This document shows, piece by piece, positions 34,726-41,813 of a stretch of 41,813 nt of DNA (position 1 is the stretch's first letter; each line of letters starts with the position of its first letter). Position numbers and translations under genes: made by a program. The notes under the pieces were generated by a model. That model searched no databases and was not told the DNA's origin. It saw only the letters and a list, made by a program, of their open reading frames with translations. Source of the DNA: Hyphomonadaceae bacterium (GTDB lineage Bacteria; Pseudomonadota; Alphaproteobacteria; Caulobacterales; Hyphomonadaceae); the NCBI GenBank assembly GCA_030697555.1, contig JAUYPV010000136.1, positions 1 through 41,813 on the forward strand, given 5' to 3'.

Positions 34726-35268
34726 TCAGCCGGAGCCCGAGACAAAGTAGAGCCACAGCCCGTCCTCGCGGATGCCGAGGACATAGCCGGGCCACACCGC
34801 GCCGTTGCGCAGCTCCCTGGCCTGGCCTTCGCCCAGCAGACGGTCGATCTCGCGCGCGGCGGCGGGCGTGATCTCTTCGGGCTTCAGCATCGCCATATAG
34901 GGCCAGATGAAAACCCTGCCCTGGGCTGAGTCCGCGACAGCGTGCGGATACGTCAGCACCTTCTCGATCTGGATCGCGGGAAAATCGCCGGTGCGCTGCT
35001 TCAGGTCCCAGTATTCGGCATGACTCATGCCACCATTGTTGGAGCGGAAGTCGGGCGTGATGTTCGCGAGCCGCGCCAGGTCGCGATAGCTGCCCTGCGC
35101 CGCGGTCTGCTTAAGCAGATTGACGGTCTTGGCGACCTCGTCGGGCAAGGGCTCGGCCTGCCGCGGCAGCGCGACTTCGGCGGCGCCGACGGGCTTGGCA
35201 TCCTTGGGCGCATCGCAGGCGGCAAGGACGCACGCGGCCAGCAGCAGGCTTGCAAGATGTCCGCGCAC
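34726..35268 (-). CDS. Lipoprotein of unknown function
   Basis: A 180-aa lipoprotein with a lipobox LAAC (cysteine near residue 17) and GTG start at 35266-35268. The mature domain is single and contains SYRDLARLANITPDFRSNNG, YWDLKQRTGDFPAIQIEKVL, FIWPYMAMLKPEEI and GYVLGIREDGLWLYFVSG, probably a small alpha/beta fold. I do not recognise the family. An upstream extension to 35364 exists but has no signal-like start. Confidence 0.62.
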   Translation of the reverse strand: MRGHLASLLLAACVLAACDAPKDAKPVGAAEVALPRQAEPLPDEVAKTVNLLKQTAAQGSYRDLARLANITPDFRSNNGGMSHAEYWDLKQRTGDFPAIQIEKVLTYPHAVADSAQGRVFIWPYMAMLKPEEITPAAAREIDRLLGEGQARELRNGAVWPGYVLGIREDGLWLYFVSGSG

Positions 35269-35314
35269 GCGGCTTTCCCGAACTTCACCGGGGCGCAACG
35301 TCGCTCCGGCGGAG

Positions 35315-35611
35315 CTAGGTGCGCAAGGGGGCGCCGGTGAATTCTTTGGCGACGCGCGGCGCATTGGGAAGCTCGTCGTCGAGCGACTGGCGATAGCGGG
35401 TGCAGCCGCGCATGAATTGCGGCCAGTCGGGAACTTCAGGTTGCGGATCGCTCTTCTCGGGCAGGAGACCCCAGAGGTCGGGGTGATGCCAGCACAAGGC
35501 GTGCATCGAAGTATCGCGATGCTTGCGGATGCCGGCGCGCAGGGCCTGCGCGTGCGCGATCAACTCGTCGCGGCTCATGAAGAAGAGGTCGCTGTCGATA
35601 TCGTCGGCCAT
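35315..35611 (-). CDS. Conserved hypothetical protein
   Basis: A 98-aa soluble protein from a conserved proteobacterial group without function. It begins with MADDIDSDLFFMSRDELIA and has the diagnostic HALCWHHPDLWGLLPEK and WPQFMRGCTRYRQSLD segments, rich in Trp, His and Cys, which might bind a metal. A start at 35578 (MSRDEL) is an alternative. It overlaps neither neighbour and lies 34 bp after the HAD stop on the same strand. Confidence 0.7.
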   Translation of the reverse strand: MADDIDSDLFFMSRDELIAHAQALRAGIRKHRDTSMHALCWHHPDLWGLLPEKSDPQPEVPDWPQFMRGCTRYRQSLDDELPNAPRVAKEFTGAPLRT

Positions 35612-35645
35612 GGCCGACAAACGGCACGGCGGACCAATGGTTCCG

Positions 35646-36302
35646 TCAGAAGCTAAGGCCGACAGCATTCGAGAGGTCGGCCAGGAGCTGGTCTTCGGAC
35701 GTCACCTTGATGGTGGCCATGCCCATGTCGCGCGCCGGCTTCAGGTTGATGCCGAGATCGTCGAGGTAAACGCACTGGGAAGGTAGAACGCCCAGCGCAT
35801 CGCACATCATGCCGTAGACGCGTGGGTCCGGCTTGCGCAGGCCGGCCTTGGAGCTTTCGATCACATAGTCAAACTGCGCGAACACCTCGGCGATTGTCTG
35901 CGCCTTGTCGGGCGTTGACGACATGCCGGCGCCCTTGCCCGTAGGCGCGTTGTTCGTGATGCAACCGACCTTGAATTTCGCCTTGCACGCCTGCAAGGCA
36001 GCGACGACGCGCGGCCGCAGCTCGCCGGACAGCAGCCCCAGCACGTCGCGGCCAGGGATGGAGAGGCCGAACTCCCTCGCCTCGGCCAGGAACTCTGCGT
36101 CGAACTCCGCTGGCGCCAGTTCGGAGCGCTCGAGCCGCGCCCAGGCATTCGTGTCAGGATTGATCGAATTGATTCGTCGAATCACGTCGACCGGGAGACC
36201 GCGCTCGCGCTCATAGCGGTTGAAGGCGTCGAACGGCGAGGTCGTGAACACGCCGCCGAAATCCCACAGGACGGCTTTCACGTCGCTTGGCGCGGGCGCC
36301 AT
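35646..36302 (-). CDS. HAD-superfamily hydrolase
   Basis: A 218-aa haloacid dehalogenase-like hydrolase with a four-helix cap. Motif I reads WDFGGVF with the nucleophilic Asp but Gly rather than Asp two residues later, motif II CITNNAP, motif III lysine in AGLRKPDPRVYG and motif IV YLDDLGIN. That arrangement occurs in the epoxide-hydrolase-N-terminal/ACAD10-like branch. Its ATG at 36300-36302 directly abuts the bioB stop, so the two genes are cotranscribed and may be translationally coupled. The substrate is unknown. Confidence 0.85.
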   Translation of the reverse strand: MAPAPSDVKAVLWDFGGVFTTSPFDAFNRYERERGLPVDVIRRINSINPDTNAWARLERSELAPAEFDAEFLAEAREFGLSIPGRDVLGLLSGELRPRVVAALQACKAKFKVGCITNNAPTGKGAGMSSTPDKAQTIAEVFAQFDYVIESSKAGLRKPDPRVYGMMCDALGVLPSQCVYLDDLGINLKPARDMGMATIKVTSEDQLLADLSNAVGLSF

Positions 36303-37304
36303 CTAGGCCACGACCTTCTCGCCGGAGACCTGCGGCTTATCTGTGCGCGGACCCCACTCCATTCCGAGCGTGTCGAGCAGTTTCTCGTCCTCGCTGGCTT
36401 CCGGGTTGGCGGTGGTGAGGAGCTTGGAGCCAACGAAGAAAGAGTTGGCGCCGGCGGCAAGGCACAGCGCCTGGCCTTCCTCGGTCATGTTCTCGCGTCC
36501 GGCTGACAGGCGAATCCAAGAGGCCGGGAAGACGATGCGCGACACCGCGATCGCACGCGCCAGATCGACGGCGCTGATCGGCTCAGATTTGCCCAGCGGC
36601 GTTCCCTCGATCGGCATCAGCGCATTGATCGGCACGCTTTCCGGATGCGGCTTGATCTTCGACAGCTCGTGGATCAGGCCGACACGGTCCGACCGCTGCT
36701 CGCCCATGCCGAGGATGCCGCCGCAGCACAGCGACACGCCCGCCTTGCGGCAGCGGTCCAAAGTTTCCAGCCGGTCGTCATAGGTGCGCGTCGACGTGAC
36801 CTTGCCGTAGTATTCACGCGAGGTGTCGAGGTTGTGGTTGTAGTAGTCGAGGCCGGCGGCCTTCAGCTTCTCCGCCTGCCCTTCCTCGAGCATGCCCAGC
36901 GTCACGCAGGTCTCGAGGCCTTCGGCCTTCACCGCCGAGATCATCTCGCAGACTTTCGGCAAGTCGCGGTCCTTGAGCGAGCGCCAGGCCGCGCCCATGC
37001 AGAAACGGTCGGCGCCATTCGCCTTGGCCTGCCGCGCTTCGGCAAGCACTGCGTCGACGTCCATCAGCTTGGAAGCATTGAGCCCGGTCTTGAAGTGCGC
37101 CGACTGGCTGCAATAGCCGCAGTCTTCCGGGCAGCCGCCGGTCTTGATCGACAGGAGCTGGGATTTCTGGATGCGCCCTTCTGGCCAGTTGGCGCGGCGC
37201 ACTTCGAGGGCGCGTAGCAGCAGGTCAGGCAACGGCAGATCGAACAGCGCGGCGATCTCCTCGCGCGTCCAGTCGAAGCGCGGCGCGACGGCGGCGTTGG
37301 TCAT
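36303..37304 (-). CDS. bioB: Biotin synthase
   Basis: A 333-aa radical-SAM enzyme that inserts sulfur into dethiobiotin, the last step of biotin synthesis. The [4Fe-4S] SAM motif is in [11 protein letters not shown], and the second cluster ligand region and substrate site appear as [13 protein letters not shown] and [16 protein letters not shown] with [10 protein letters not shown] near the end. No bioA, bioD or bioF gene lies in the window, so the pathway genes are elsewhere. A terminator-like hairpin separates it from the permease. Confidence 0.97.
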   Translation of the reverse strand: MTNAAVAPRFDWTREEIAALFDLPLPDLLLRALEVRRANWPEGRIQKSQLLSIKTGGCPEDCGYCSQSAHFKTGLNASKLMDVDAVLAEARQAKANGADRFCMGAAWRSLKDRDLPKVCEMISAVKAEGLETCVTLGMLEEGQAEKLKAAGLDYYNHNLDTSREYYGKVTSTRTYDDRLETLDRCRKAGVSLCCGGILGMGEQRSDRVGLIHELSKIKPHPESVPINALMPIEGTPLGKSEPISAVDLARAIAVSRIVFPASWIRLSAGRENMTEEGQALCLAAGANSFFVGSKLLTTANPEASEDEKLLDTLGMEWGPRTDKPQVSGEKVVA

Positions 37305-37361
37305 GCAGAACTCCCGGAAAACATCAGGCGCTGGGATAGCGACGCATGGCCCTTAACGCAA

Positions 37362-37386
37362 CGGCGCTCCCTTGAGGGGAGCGCCG
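37362..37386 (-). terminator. Hairpin terminator of the permease gene
   Basis: CGGCGCTCCC (37362-37371), loop TTGAG, GGGAGCGCCG (37377-37386): a perfect 10-bp GC stem 22 bp after the permease stop and 57 bp before bioB. On the transcribed strand a weak T-tract (TTGCGTT) follows. Confidence 0.7.
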
Positions 37387-37408
37387 CGCGTTTGAAAGGC
37401 TTCGAGAG

Positions 37409-39028
37409 TTAGCGCTCCTTCACCGGGTCGGGCTGCTGGCCGGTGATGCCGAAGTCGGGGACAGGCTCGTGGCCCGTCACTACCTCGCCCTTGGCCAGCT
37501 TCGAATTCCACATGCCGTAGACGAAGTAGATCAGCACGCCGACGGCCGTGTACCACATGAAGAACGTGCGGGTCCTCTCCTCTGACATCAGCGACATCAC
37601 GAGAATGAAGCACATCCCCGCGCCGAGCACCCCGATGATGGTGATGAGCCAGGTCGGCATCTTGAACGGACGGTTGAGGTTCGGACGGGCGAACCGCAGG
37701 TAGATCACCGTGATGCAGATCAGCATGAATGCGACGAGAGTGCCGACATTGGTCGTGTCGCCCAGAACGTCGAGACCGACGAAGCCTGCGGCGCCCGCGG
37801 CAACGGCGCCGACCAGGATGGTGTTGAGGACGGGCGTCTTGGTCTTCGGATTGACCTTGGCGAAGATCGGCGGCAGCAGGCCGTCGCGCGCCATGGTGTA
37901 GAAGATGCGGGTCTGGCCGTAGAGCAGGACCAGCATCACCGACGACAGGCCCGCGAACGCGCCCACCTTCACGAGGAAAGCGAACCAGGGCAGGCCCATC
38001 CGGTCGACCGCGAGCGCGATCGGCGCCGGAACATTGAGCTCGGCATACGGCACGATACCGACCAGCACCGCGCAGGTGAGGATGTAGAGGATCGTGCAGA
38101 TGATCAGTGAGCCGAGGATGCCGATAGGCATGTCCCTCGCCGGATTCTTCGCTTCCGCGCCTGCGGTCGAGACGGCCTCGAAGCCGATATAGGCGAAGAA
38201 GATCACGGAAGCAGCGGCGATCAGGCCGCCGATGCCGTAGGCCGAATCGCGGCTGTGGCCTGTGACGACGTTGCCAAGCGCAGTCCAGATCTGCCCGCCG
38301 GTCGACATGTCAGATCCAGGCGGCGGCGCCGGCACCTGGTCCGGGATCAGCGGCGACCATAATTCGGGCTTCACGTAGAAGGCCCCGATGGCGATGAAGG
38401 CGATGACGACCGTCACCTTGATGGCGACGACGATGTTGTTGACCGTCGCCGATTCCGACACGCCGAGTGTCAGCAGGGCGGTAACGGCAAGAATGCCGAT
38501 CAGCGCCGGCAGGTTCACGATGCCGGTGACCATTTCGCCCGTGACGAGGTCTTTCACTTGGACGCCCGGCGCCGCCGTCAGCGCGGCGGGAATGGTAAGG
38601 CCGAGGTCGTGCAGAAGGCTCGAGACATAGCCCGACCAGCCGACGGCGACGGTGGAGGCTGCGACGCCATACTCCAGCAGCAGCAGCACACCCATGATCC
38701 AGGCGACGAACTCGCCCATCGAAGCGTAGGAATAGGAATAGGCCGAACCCGAGACCGGGATGGCGGCGGCAAGCTCGGAATAGCAGAGCGCGACGAAGGC
38801 GCAGAGCACGCCCGTGATGACGAAGGAGATCATGATGCCGGGGCCGGCGAACTCGGCCGCCGCCCTGCCCGTCAGCACGAAGATACCGGTGCCGATGATG
38901 CAACCGATACCCAACAGCACGAGGTTTAGCGGGCCGAGGGACTTCTTGAGCTCGCTCTGTGCATGCTCGGCATGCATCTGCTCGACCGACTTCCGGGCGA
39001 ACAATTGCCCGAGTCCACGATTCGCCAT
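37409..39028 (-). CDS. APC-family amino acid permease
   Basis: A 539-aa inner-membrane amino-acid transporter of the cationic amino-acid (CAT-like) APC branch with about 12-14 transmembrane helices. The sequence GIGCIIGTGIFVLTGRAAAE near residue 40 is the conserved helix-1 substrate-binding region, and VPVSGSAYSYSYAS-like ISVSGSAYSYSYASMGEFVA is typical. The cytosolic tail ends PDFGITGQQPDPVKER. GGAGGG sits 7 bp upstream of the ATG. The exact amino acid is unclear; arginine or neutral amino acids are possible. Confidence 0.9.
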   Translation of the reverse strand: MANRGLGQLFARKSVEQMHAEHAQSELKKSLGPLNLVLLGIGCIIGTGIFVLTGRAAAEFAGPGIMISFVITGVLCAFVALCYSELAAAIPVSGSAYSYSYASMGEFVAWIMGVLLLLEYGVAASTVAVGWSGYVSSLLHDLGLTIPAALTAAPGVQVKDLVTGEMVTGIVNLPALIGILAVTALLTLGVSESATVNNIVVAIKVTVVIAFIAIGAFYVKPELWSPLIPDQVPAPPPGSDMSTGGQIWTALGNVVTGHSRDSAYGIGGLIAAASVIFFAYIGFEAVSTAGAEAKNPARDMPIGILGSLIICTILYILTCAVLVGIVPYAELNVPAPIALAVDRMGLPWFAFLVKVGAFAGLSSVMLVLLYGQTRIFYTMARDGLLPPIFAKVNPKTKTPVLNTILVGAVAAGAAGFVGLDVLGDTTNVGTLVAFMLICITVIYLRFARPNLNRPFKMPTWLITIIGVLGAGMCFILVMSLMSEERTRTFFMWYTAVGVLIYFVYGMWNSKLAKGEVVTGHEPVPDFGITGQQPDPVKER

Positions 39029-39178
39029 TCAAAAACCCTCCGCCGCGATATCCCGAAGGGACCCGCCTTTTGTAACCAAGACGTTAGCCAGCTGCGGGGA
39101 CGGCGGCAACCTGCCTCGATTGCCCCAGCGGCTGGAATGGTTTCGCGCCTGCGAACCGGGCAGCGGGAATGAACATGC

Positions 39179-39679
39179 TCAGATGTCGACCGTACCGGCG
39201 TCGCCAAAGCGCCGCCACGGACCCTTGTGGCGTGGATCGTCCCGGCGCCGCCGGTCAGGGCCAAAATAGGTTCCGCTTTTGACGAAAGGCCGCCGCCGCT
39301 CGATGACGCCGTTCACCCGGTTGGCTACATCGACCGCGCGCACGGGCTTCACCAGGAATTCGTCCACCCCGGCATTGATTGCATCGATCACACGGCTTCG
39401 CTCGGAATAGGCGGTCACCATGATGAGCGGCAGGTAGACATTGGGGCTATCGGGGCCAAAACGAATACGGCGGCAGAAATCGAGCCCGTCGATGCCACCG
39501 AGCTTGAAGTCAACAAAGGCGATGTCGATCTCGCCGCCAGCCATGATGGCCATCGCCTCCTCGCAGTCAGCAGCCTCGTCAATCCGGCGCACGCCGAAGC
39601 CGGCCAGGATGACGCGCAGCAGCCCGCGCATATGCGCGTTGTCGTCGAGAATCAGAGCCGATACGCCTTCTAGCGCCAT
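39179..39679 (-). CDS. Response regulator with short C-terminal extension
   Basis: A 166-aa receiver protein. Phosphorylation residues are present: LILDDN (acidic pair), phospho-aspartate in IAFVDFKLGGIDG, Thr in MVTAYS and the lysine in FLVKPV. After the receiver, about 40 basic residues (SGTYFGPDRRRRDDPRHKGP) end the protein with no DNA-binding domain; this FGPDRRRR tail recurs in alphaproteobacterial receivers. No kinase gene is adjacent. The ATG at 39677-39679 is used; the upstream frame to 39757 lacks homology to the receiver. Confidence 0.88.
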   Translation of the reverse strand: MALEGVSALILDDNAHMRGLLRVILAGFGVRRIDEAADCEEAMAIMAGGEIDIAFVDFKLGGIDGLDFCRRIRFGPDSPNVYLPLIMVTAYSERSRVIDAINAGVDEFLVKPVRAVDVANRVNGVIERRRPFVKSGTYFGPDRRRRDDPRHKGPWRRFGDAGTVDI

Positions 39680-39968
39680 GCGAAGCCCGTCCCTCGCCGC
39701 CCTGAGACAGACGGCCCGCCCGCGACCCCGCGACGAGCACCCCCCAAGTCTGGTCAAGTCTAGCGGTTGTTTCCGCCTTTATTTTGTGTGGCAGTGTCTA
39801 GTCTCTTGGCAGGTCAAGACAAGCGCAATTGTGTGCAATGTGATTTGTTCCATACTAGCCAGCCGTCAAGTGACCGGCGCTGCATGGTATTTCGAGACGA
39901 CTGCAGACCACTTCATTCATCCTGGATTATCCTGTGACGTCCGCTGCGGCGCCCGCTAGAGAGAACAT

Positions 39969-41411
39969 GTGAGCCCTACACAGGATCAGATCGCCCAGCT
40001 TGCCCAGGGCCGCGTACTCGTCATCGGCGATGTGATGGTCGACCATTACGTCACCGGCCGGGTATCGCGCGTTTCCGATGAAGCACCGGTGCCGATCATC
40101 CACGTCAGCGGCGAACGCTGGACGCCGGGCGGCGCTGCGAACGTTGTCGCCAACATCGCCTCGCTCGGCGGCAAGGCGGCGCTTGCCGGAATTGTCGGCG
40201 AAGATCCGGCGGCGGCGATGCTGCAGAAGATGCTTGCCAATGCCGAGACCAATCTGATCGCCGAGGCCGGCCGGCCGACCACGATCAAGACACGCTATAT
40301 GGGCGGCCAGCATCAGATCGTGCGTGTCGACCGCGAGCAGCCTTCGGCCATCTCTAAGGCGAGCGAGGACAAGCTTGTCGCGGCGATCGAAAATCTGGCG
40401 GCGGGGCGCACCGCCTTCATGTTGTCCGACTACGCCAAGGGCGCGCTGACCGATCGCGTGCTCGCGGCGGCGATCGCGGCCGGAAGAAAAGCCGGCGCTG
40501 CGGTAGTTGTCGATCCCAAGCGCAGCGACTGGAGCGCCTACAAGGGGGCCGCCGTCATCACGCCCAACCGCAAGGAGCTGATGCTGGCGACGCAGGCGCC
40601 ATGCGGATCGGACGCTGAATGTGAATTCGCGGCGGGCATCGCCATCAAGGCGACCGGCGCGGCTATCCTGCTTACCCGATCCGAACAGGGCATGTCGCTC
40701 TATCGTGCAGGCCAGCCGCCGCTGCACCTTTCGGCCAAGGCGCGTGAAGTGTTCGACGTATCAGGCGCCGGCGACACGGTCGCGGCGACGATAGCATTGG
40801 GGCTTGCGGCGAAGCTTTCAATCGAAGCTGCGATGCAGATCGCCAATGTCGCGGCCGGCGTCGTTGTCGGCAAGCGCGGCACGGCGACCGCTTCTCCCGC
40901 CGAACTGCTTGCCGAGGCGGGCGCCGGCGACCGGCTCGGCGGCGCGCCGGGCGCGATCTCGCTCAAGCAAGCCAAGGCGCTGCGCGAAGCCTGGGGCCGT
41001 GAAGGCCGCACGGTCGGCTTCACCAATGGCTGCTTCGACATCCTGCACGCGGGCCATGTGTCGCTGCTAAGTCAGGCGGCGGCGGCGTGCGATCGCCTGA
41101 TCGTCGCGCTCAACACGGATGCTTCGGTAGCCAAGCTCAAGGGGCCAGACCGGCCGGTGCAGTCCGAGGATGTGCGCGCGACCGTGATGGCGGCGGTCAA
41201 AGGCGTCGACGCCGTGGTCCTGTTCGGCGAACAGACACCGCTTGAGGTCATCCGCGAACTCCAGCCCGACGTGCTGGTAAAGGGCGCCGACTATGCCGAG
41301 GACCAGATCGTGGGCGCGGACGTCGTTCGGGCAAGAGGCGGCCGCATCGTCCGCGTGACGCTCGTGGACGGCCAATCGACCACCAGGATCATCGAGAAGT
41401 CCCGCCGCTAG
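39969..41411 (+). CDS. hldE: Bifunctional heptose-7-phosphate kinase/heptose-1-phosphate adenylyltransferase
   Basis: A 480-aa HldE that makes ADP-heptose for lipopolysaccharide core. The N-terminal PfkB-type kinase domain shows GGAANVVANIASLGG and the catalytic DVSGAGDTVAATIAL; the C-terminal nucleotidyltransferase domain starts near residue 345 with GFTNGCFDILHAGHVSLL (HxGH motif). The GTG at 39969 follows GAGAG and is the first credible start. A 289-bp gap to the divergent receiver gene holds AT-rich sequence but no promoter I can define. Confidence 0.95.
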   Translation: MSPTQDQIAQLAQGRVLVIGDVMVDHYVTGRVSRVSDEAPVPIIHVSGERWTPGGAANVVANIASLGGKAALAGIVGEDPAAAMLQKMLANAETNLIAEAGRPTTIKTRYMGGQHQIVRVDREQPSAISKASEDKLVAAIENLAAGRTAFMLSDYAKGALTDRVLAAAIAAGRKAGAAVVVDPKRSDWSAYKGAAVITPNRKELMLATQAPCGSDAECEFAAGIAIKATGAAILLTRSEQGMSLYRAGQPPLHLSAKAREVFDVSGAGDTVAATIALGLAAKLSIEAAMQIANVAAGVVVGKRGTATASPAELLAEAGAGDRLGGAPGAISLKQAKALREAWGREGRTVGFTNGCFDILHAGHVSLLSQAAAACDRLIVALNTDASVAKLKGPDRPVQSEDVRATVMAAVKGVDAVVLFGEQTPLEVIRELQPDVLVKGADYAEDQIVGADVVRARGGRIVRVTLVDGQSTTRIIEKSRR

Positions 41412-41624
41412 CAGCTGCCCGCCTCGGCGGCGACGCCGGCCGACTGCGTTCGTTAACACGGACCTCCGTCTCTCAAAACAGAACATTGTTCGCCTGTTCC
41501 GCTGCTTCCGTCGAAGGCGCGGACCCTGCATGCGGCTATGCAGCAAATCCAACTTGACTTTGGCGCCCCGGCTCCCGTTAACGACGAAGCTGGCGAGGGC
41601 GCCGCGAATTCCTGGGAGTACGCC

Positions 41625-41813
41625 ATGCGCGTGACGATGATTGGCGCCGGCTATGTGGGGCTCGTTTCTGGAGCCTGCTTTGCCGATTTCGGCCATACGG
41701 TCACGTGCGTGGACAAGGACCCCGGCAAGATCGAGCGCCTGGAAAAGGGCGTGATGCCGATCTTCGAGCCCGGCCTTGCCGAGCTGGTCGCGACGAACGT
41801 CAAGGAAGGCCGG
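41625..41813 (+). CDS. UDP-glucose 6-dehydrogenase (partial, N-terminus only)
   Basis: The first 63 codons of a nucleotide-sugar dehydrogenase that oxidises UDP-glucose to UDP-glucuronate. The Rossmann NAD motif [19 protein letters not shown], the following CVDKD and the IFEPGLAEL segment are diagnostic. GGGAG is 6 bp upstream of the ATG at 41625, and the frame stays open to an in-frame ATG at 41538. The gene continues beyond the window, so completeness cannot be judged. Confidence 0.9.
   Translation, partial: MRVTMIGAGYVGLVSGACFADFGHTVTCVDKDPGKIERLEKGVMPIFEPGLAELVATNVKEGR

Overview
The window is GC-rich, gene-dense bacterial chromosome and most likely alphaproteobacterial. Support for this: an exact CtrA-type box (TTAA-N7-TTAAC), a bactofilin, the yggT/DUF167/folD cluster, an msrP-msrQ pair, a DUF3297 protein, and dispersed hairpin repeats of a type common in that class. 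Many genes encode small exported proteins or lipoproteins of unknown role, which fits Caulobacterales/Hyphomonadaceae-like or Micropepsaceae-like lineages, but the family cannot be fixed from sequence alone. There is no prophage, insertion sequence, CRISPR array or long foreign island. It reads as ordinary chromosome with a few small accessory modules.

Layout. 1-335: hairpin-rich stretch without a convincing gene. 336-6576: metabolic genes in mixed orientation (galE, cysQ-like, DUF3297, argE-like, a compact GST, a tandem FKBP lipoprotein, threonine ammonia-lyase). 6645-11205: minus-strand block with a BioF2/CelD-type acyltransferase, a fused two-ATPase peptide-type ABC protein without permeases, and two unknown proteins. 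11322-16226: cupin, bactofilin, PEP mutase/isocitrate-lyase-like enzyme, two exported proteins including an amidohydrolase, a 25-residue signal-peptide-only ORF and a PP2C-like phosphatase. 16264-17969: small regulatory and accessory modules, namely a divergent pair of ribbon-helix-helix-like proteins sharing a triple half-site operator, a gene with a CtrA box, and a DUF433/DUF5615 antitoxin-toxin pair. 18014-25365: yebC, two lipoproteins, tesB, a VanY-like peptidase, a TPR sensor-like protein, a single-domain response regulator and DUF488. 25423-29415: exported methyltransferase-like protein, YmdB-type phosphodiesterase, a lipoprotein, and a PadR operon. 29634-33441: msrPQ, an HNH protein translated off the end of folD, folD, DUF167, yggT and tRNA-Ala(CGC). 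33548-39679: small unknowns, pterin carbinolamine dehydratase, HAD hydrolase, bioB, an APC permease and an orphan response regulator. 39969-41813: hldE and the start of a UDP-glucose dehydrogenase gene, both for envelope sugars.

How genes work together. Clear translational units are DUF433-DUF5615 (GTGA overlap), padR with the HAAS-like membrane protein (ATGA overlap), msrP-msrQ, yggT-DUF167-folD-HNH and bioB-HAD (abutting). Convergent pairs are packed with almost no spacer (4326/4328, 11813/11814, 15381/15378) or share a bidirectional hairpin (2606-2667, 25377-25400, 31368-31455). The observations most worth follow-up are the RHH pair with its operator, the hairpins whose 11-nt loop is conserved while the stems co-vary, the HNH gene that seems to need a non-ATG start overlapping the folD stop, and the FKBP tandem with one degenerate domain.
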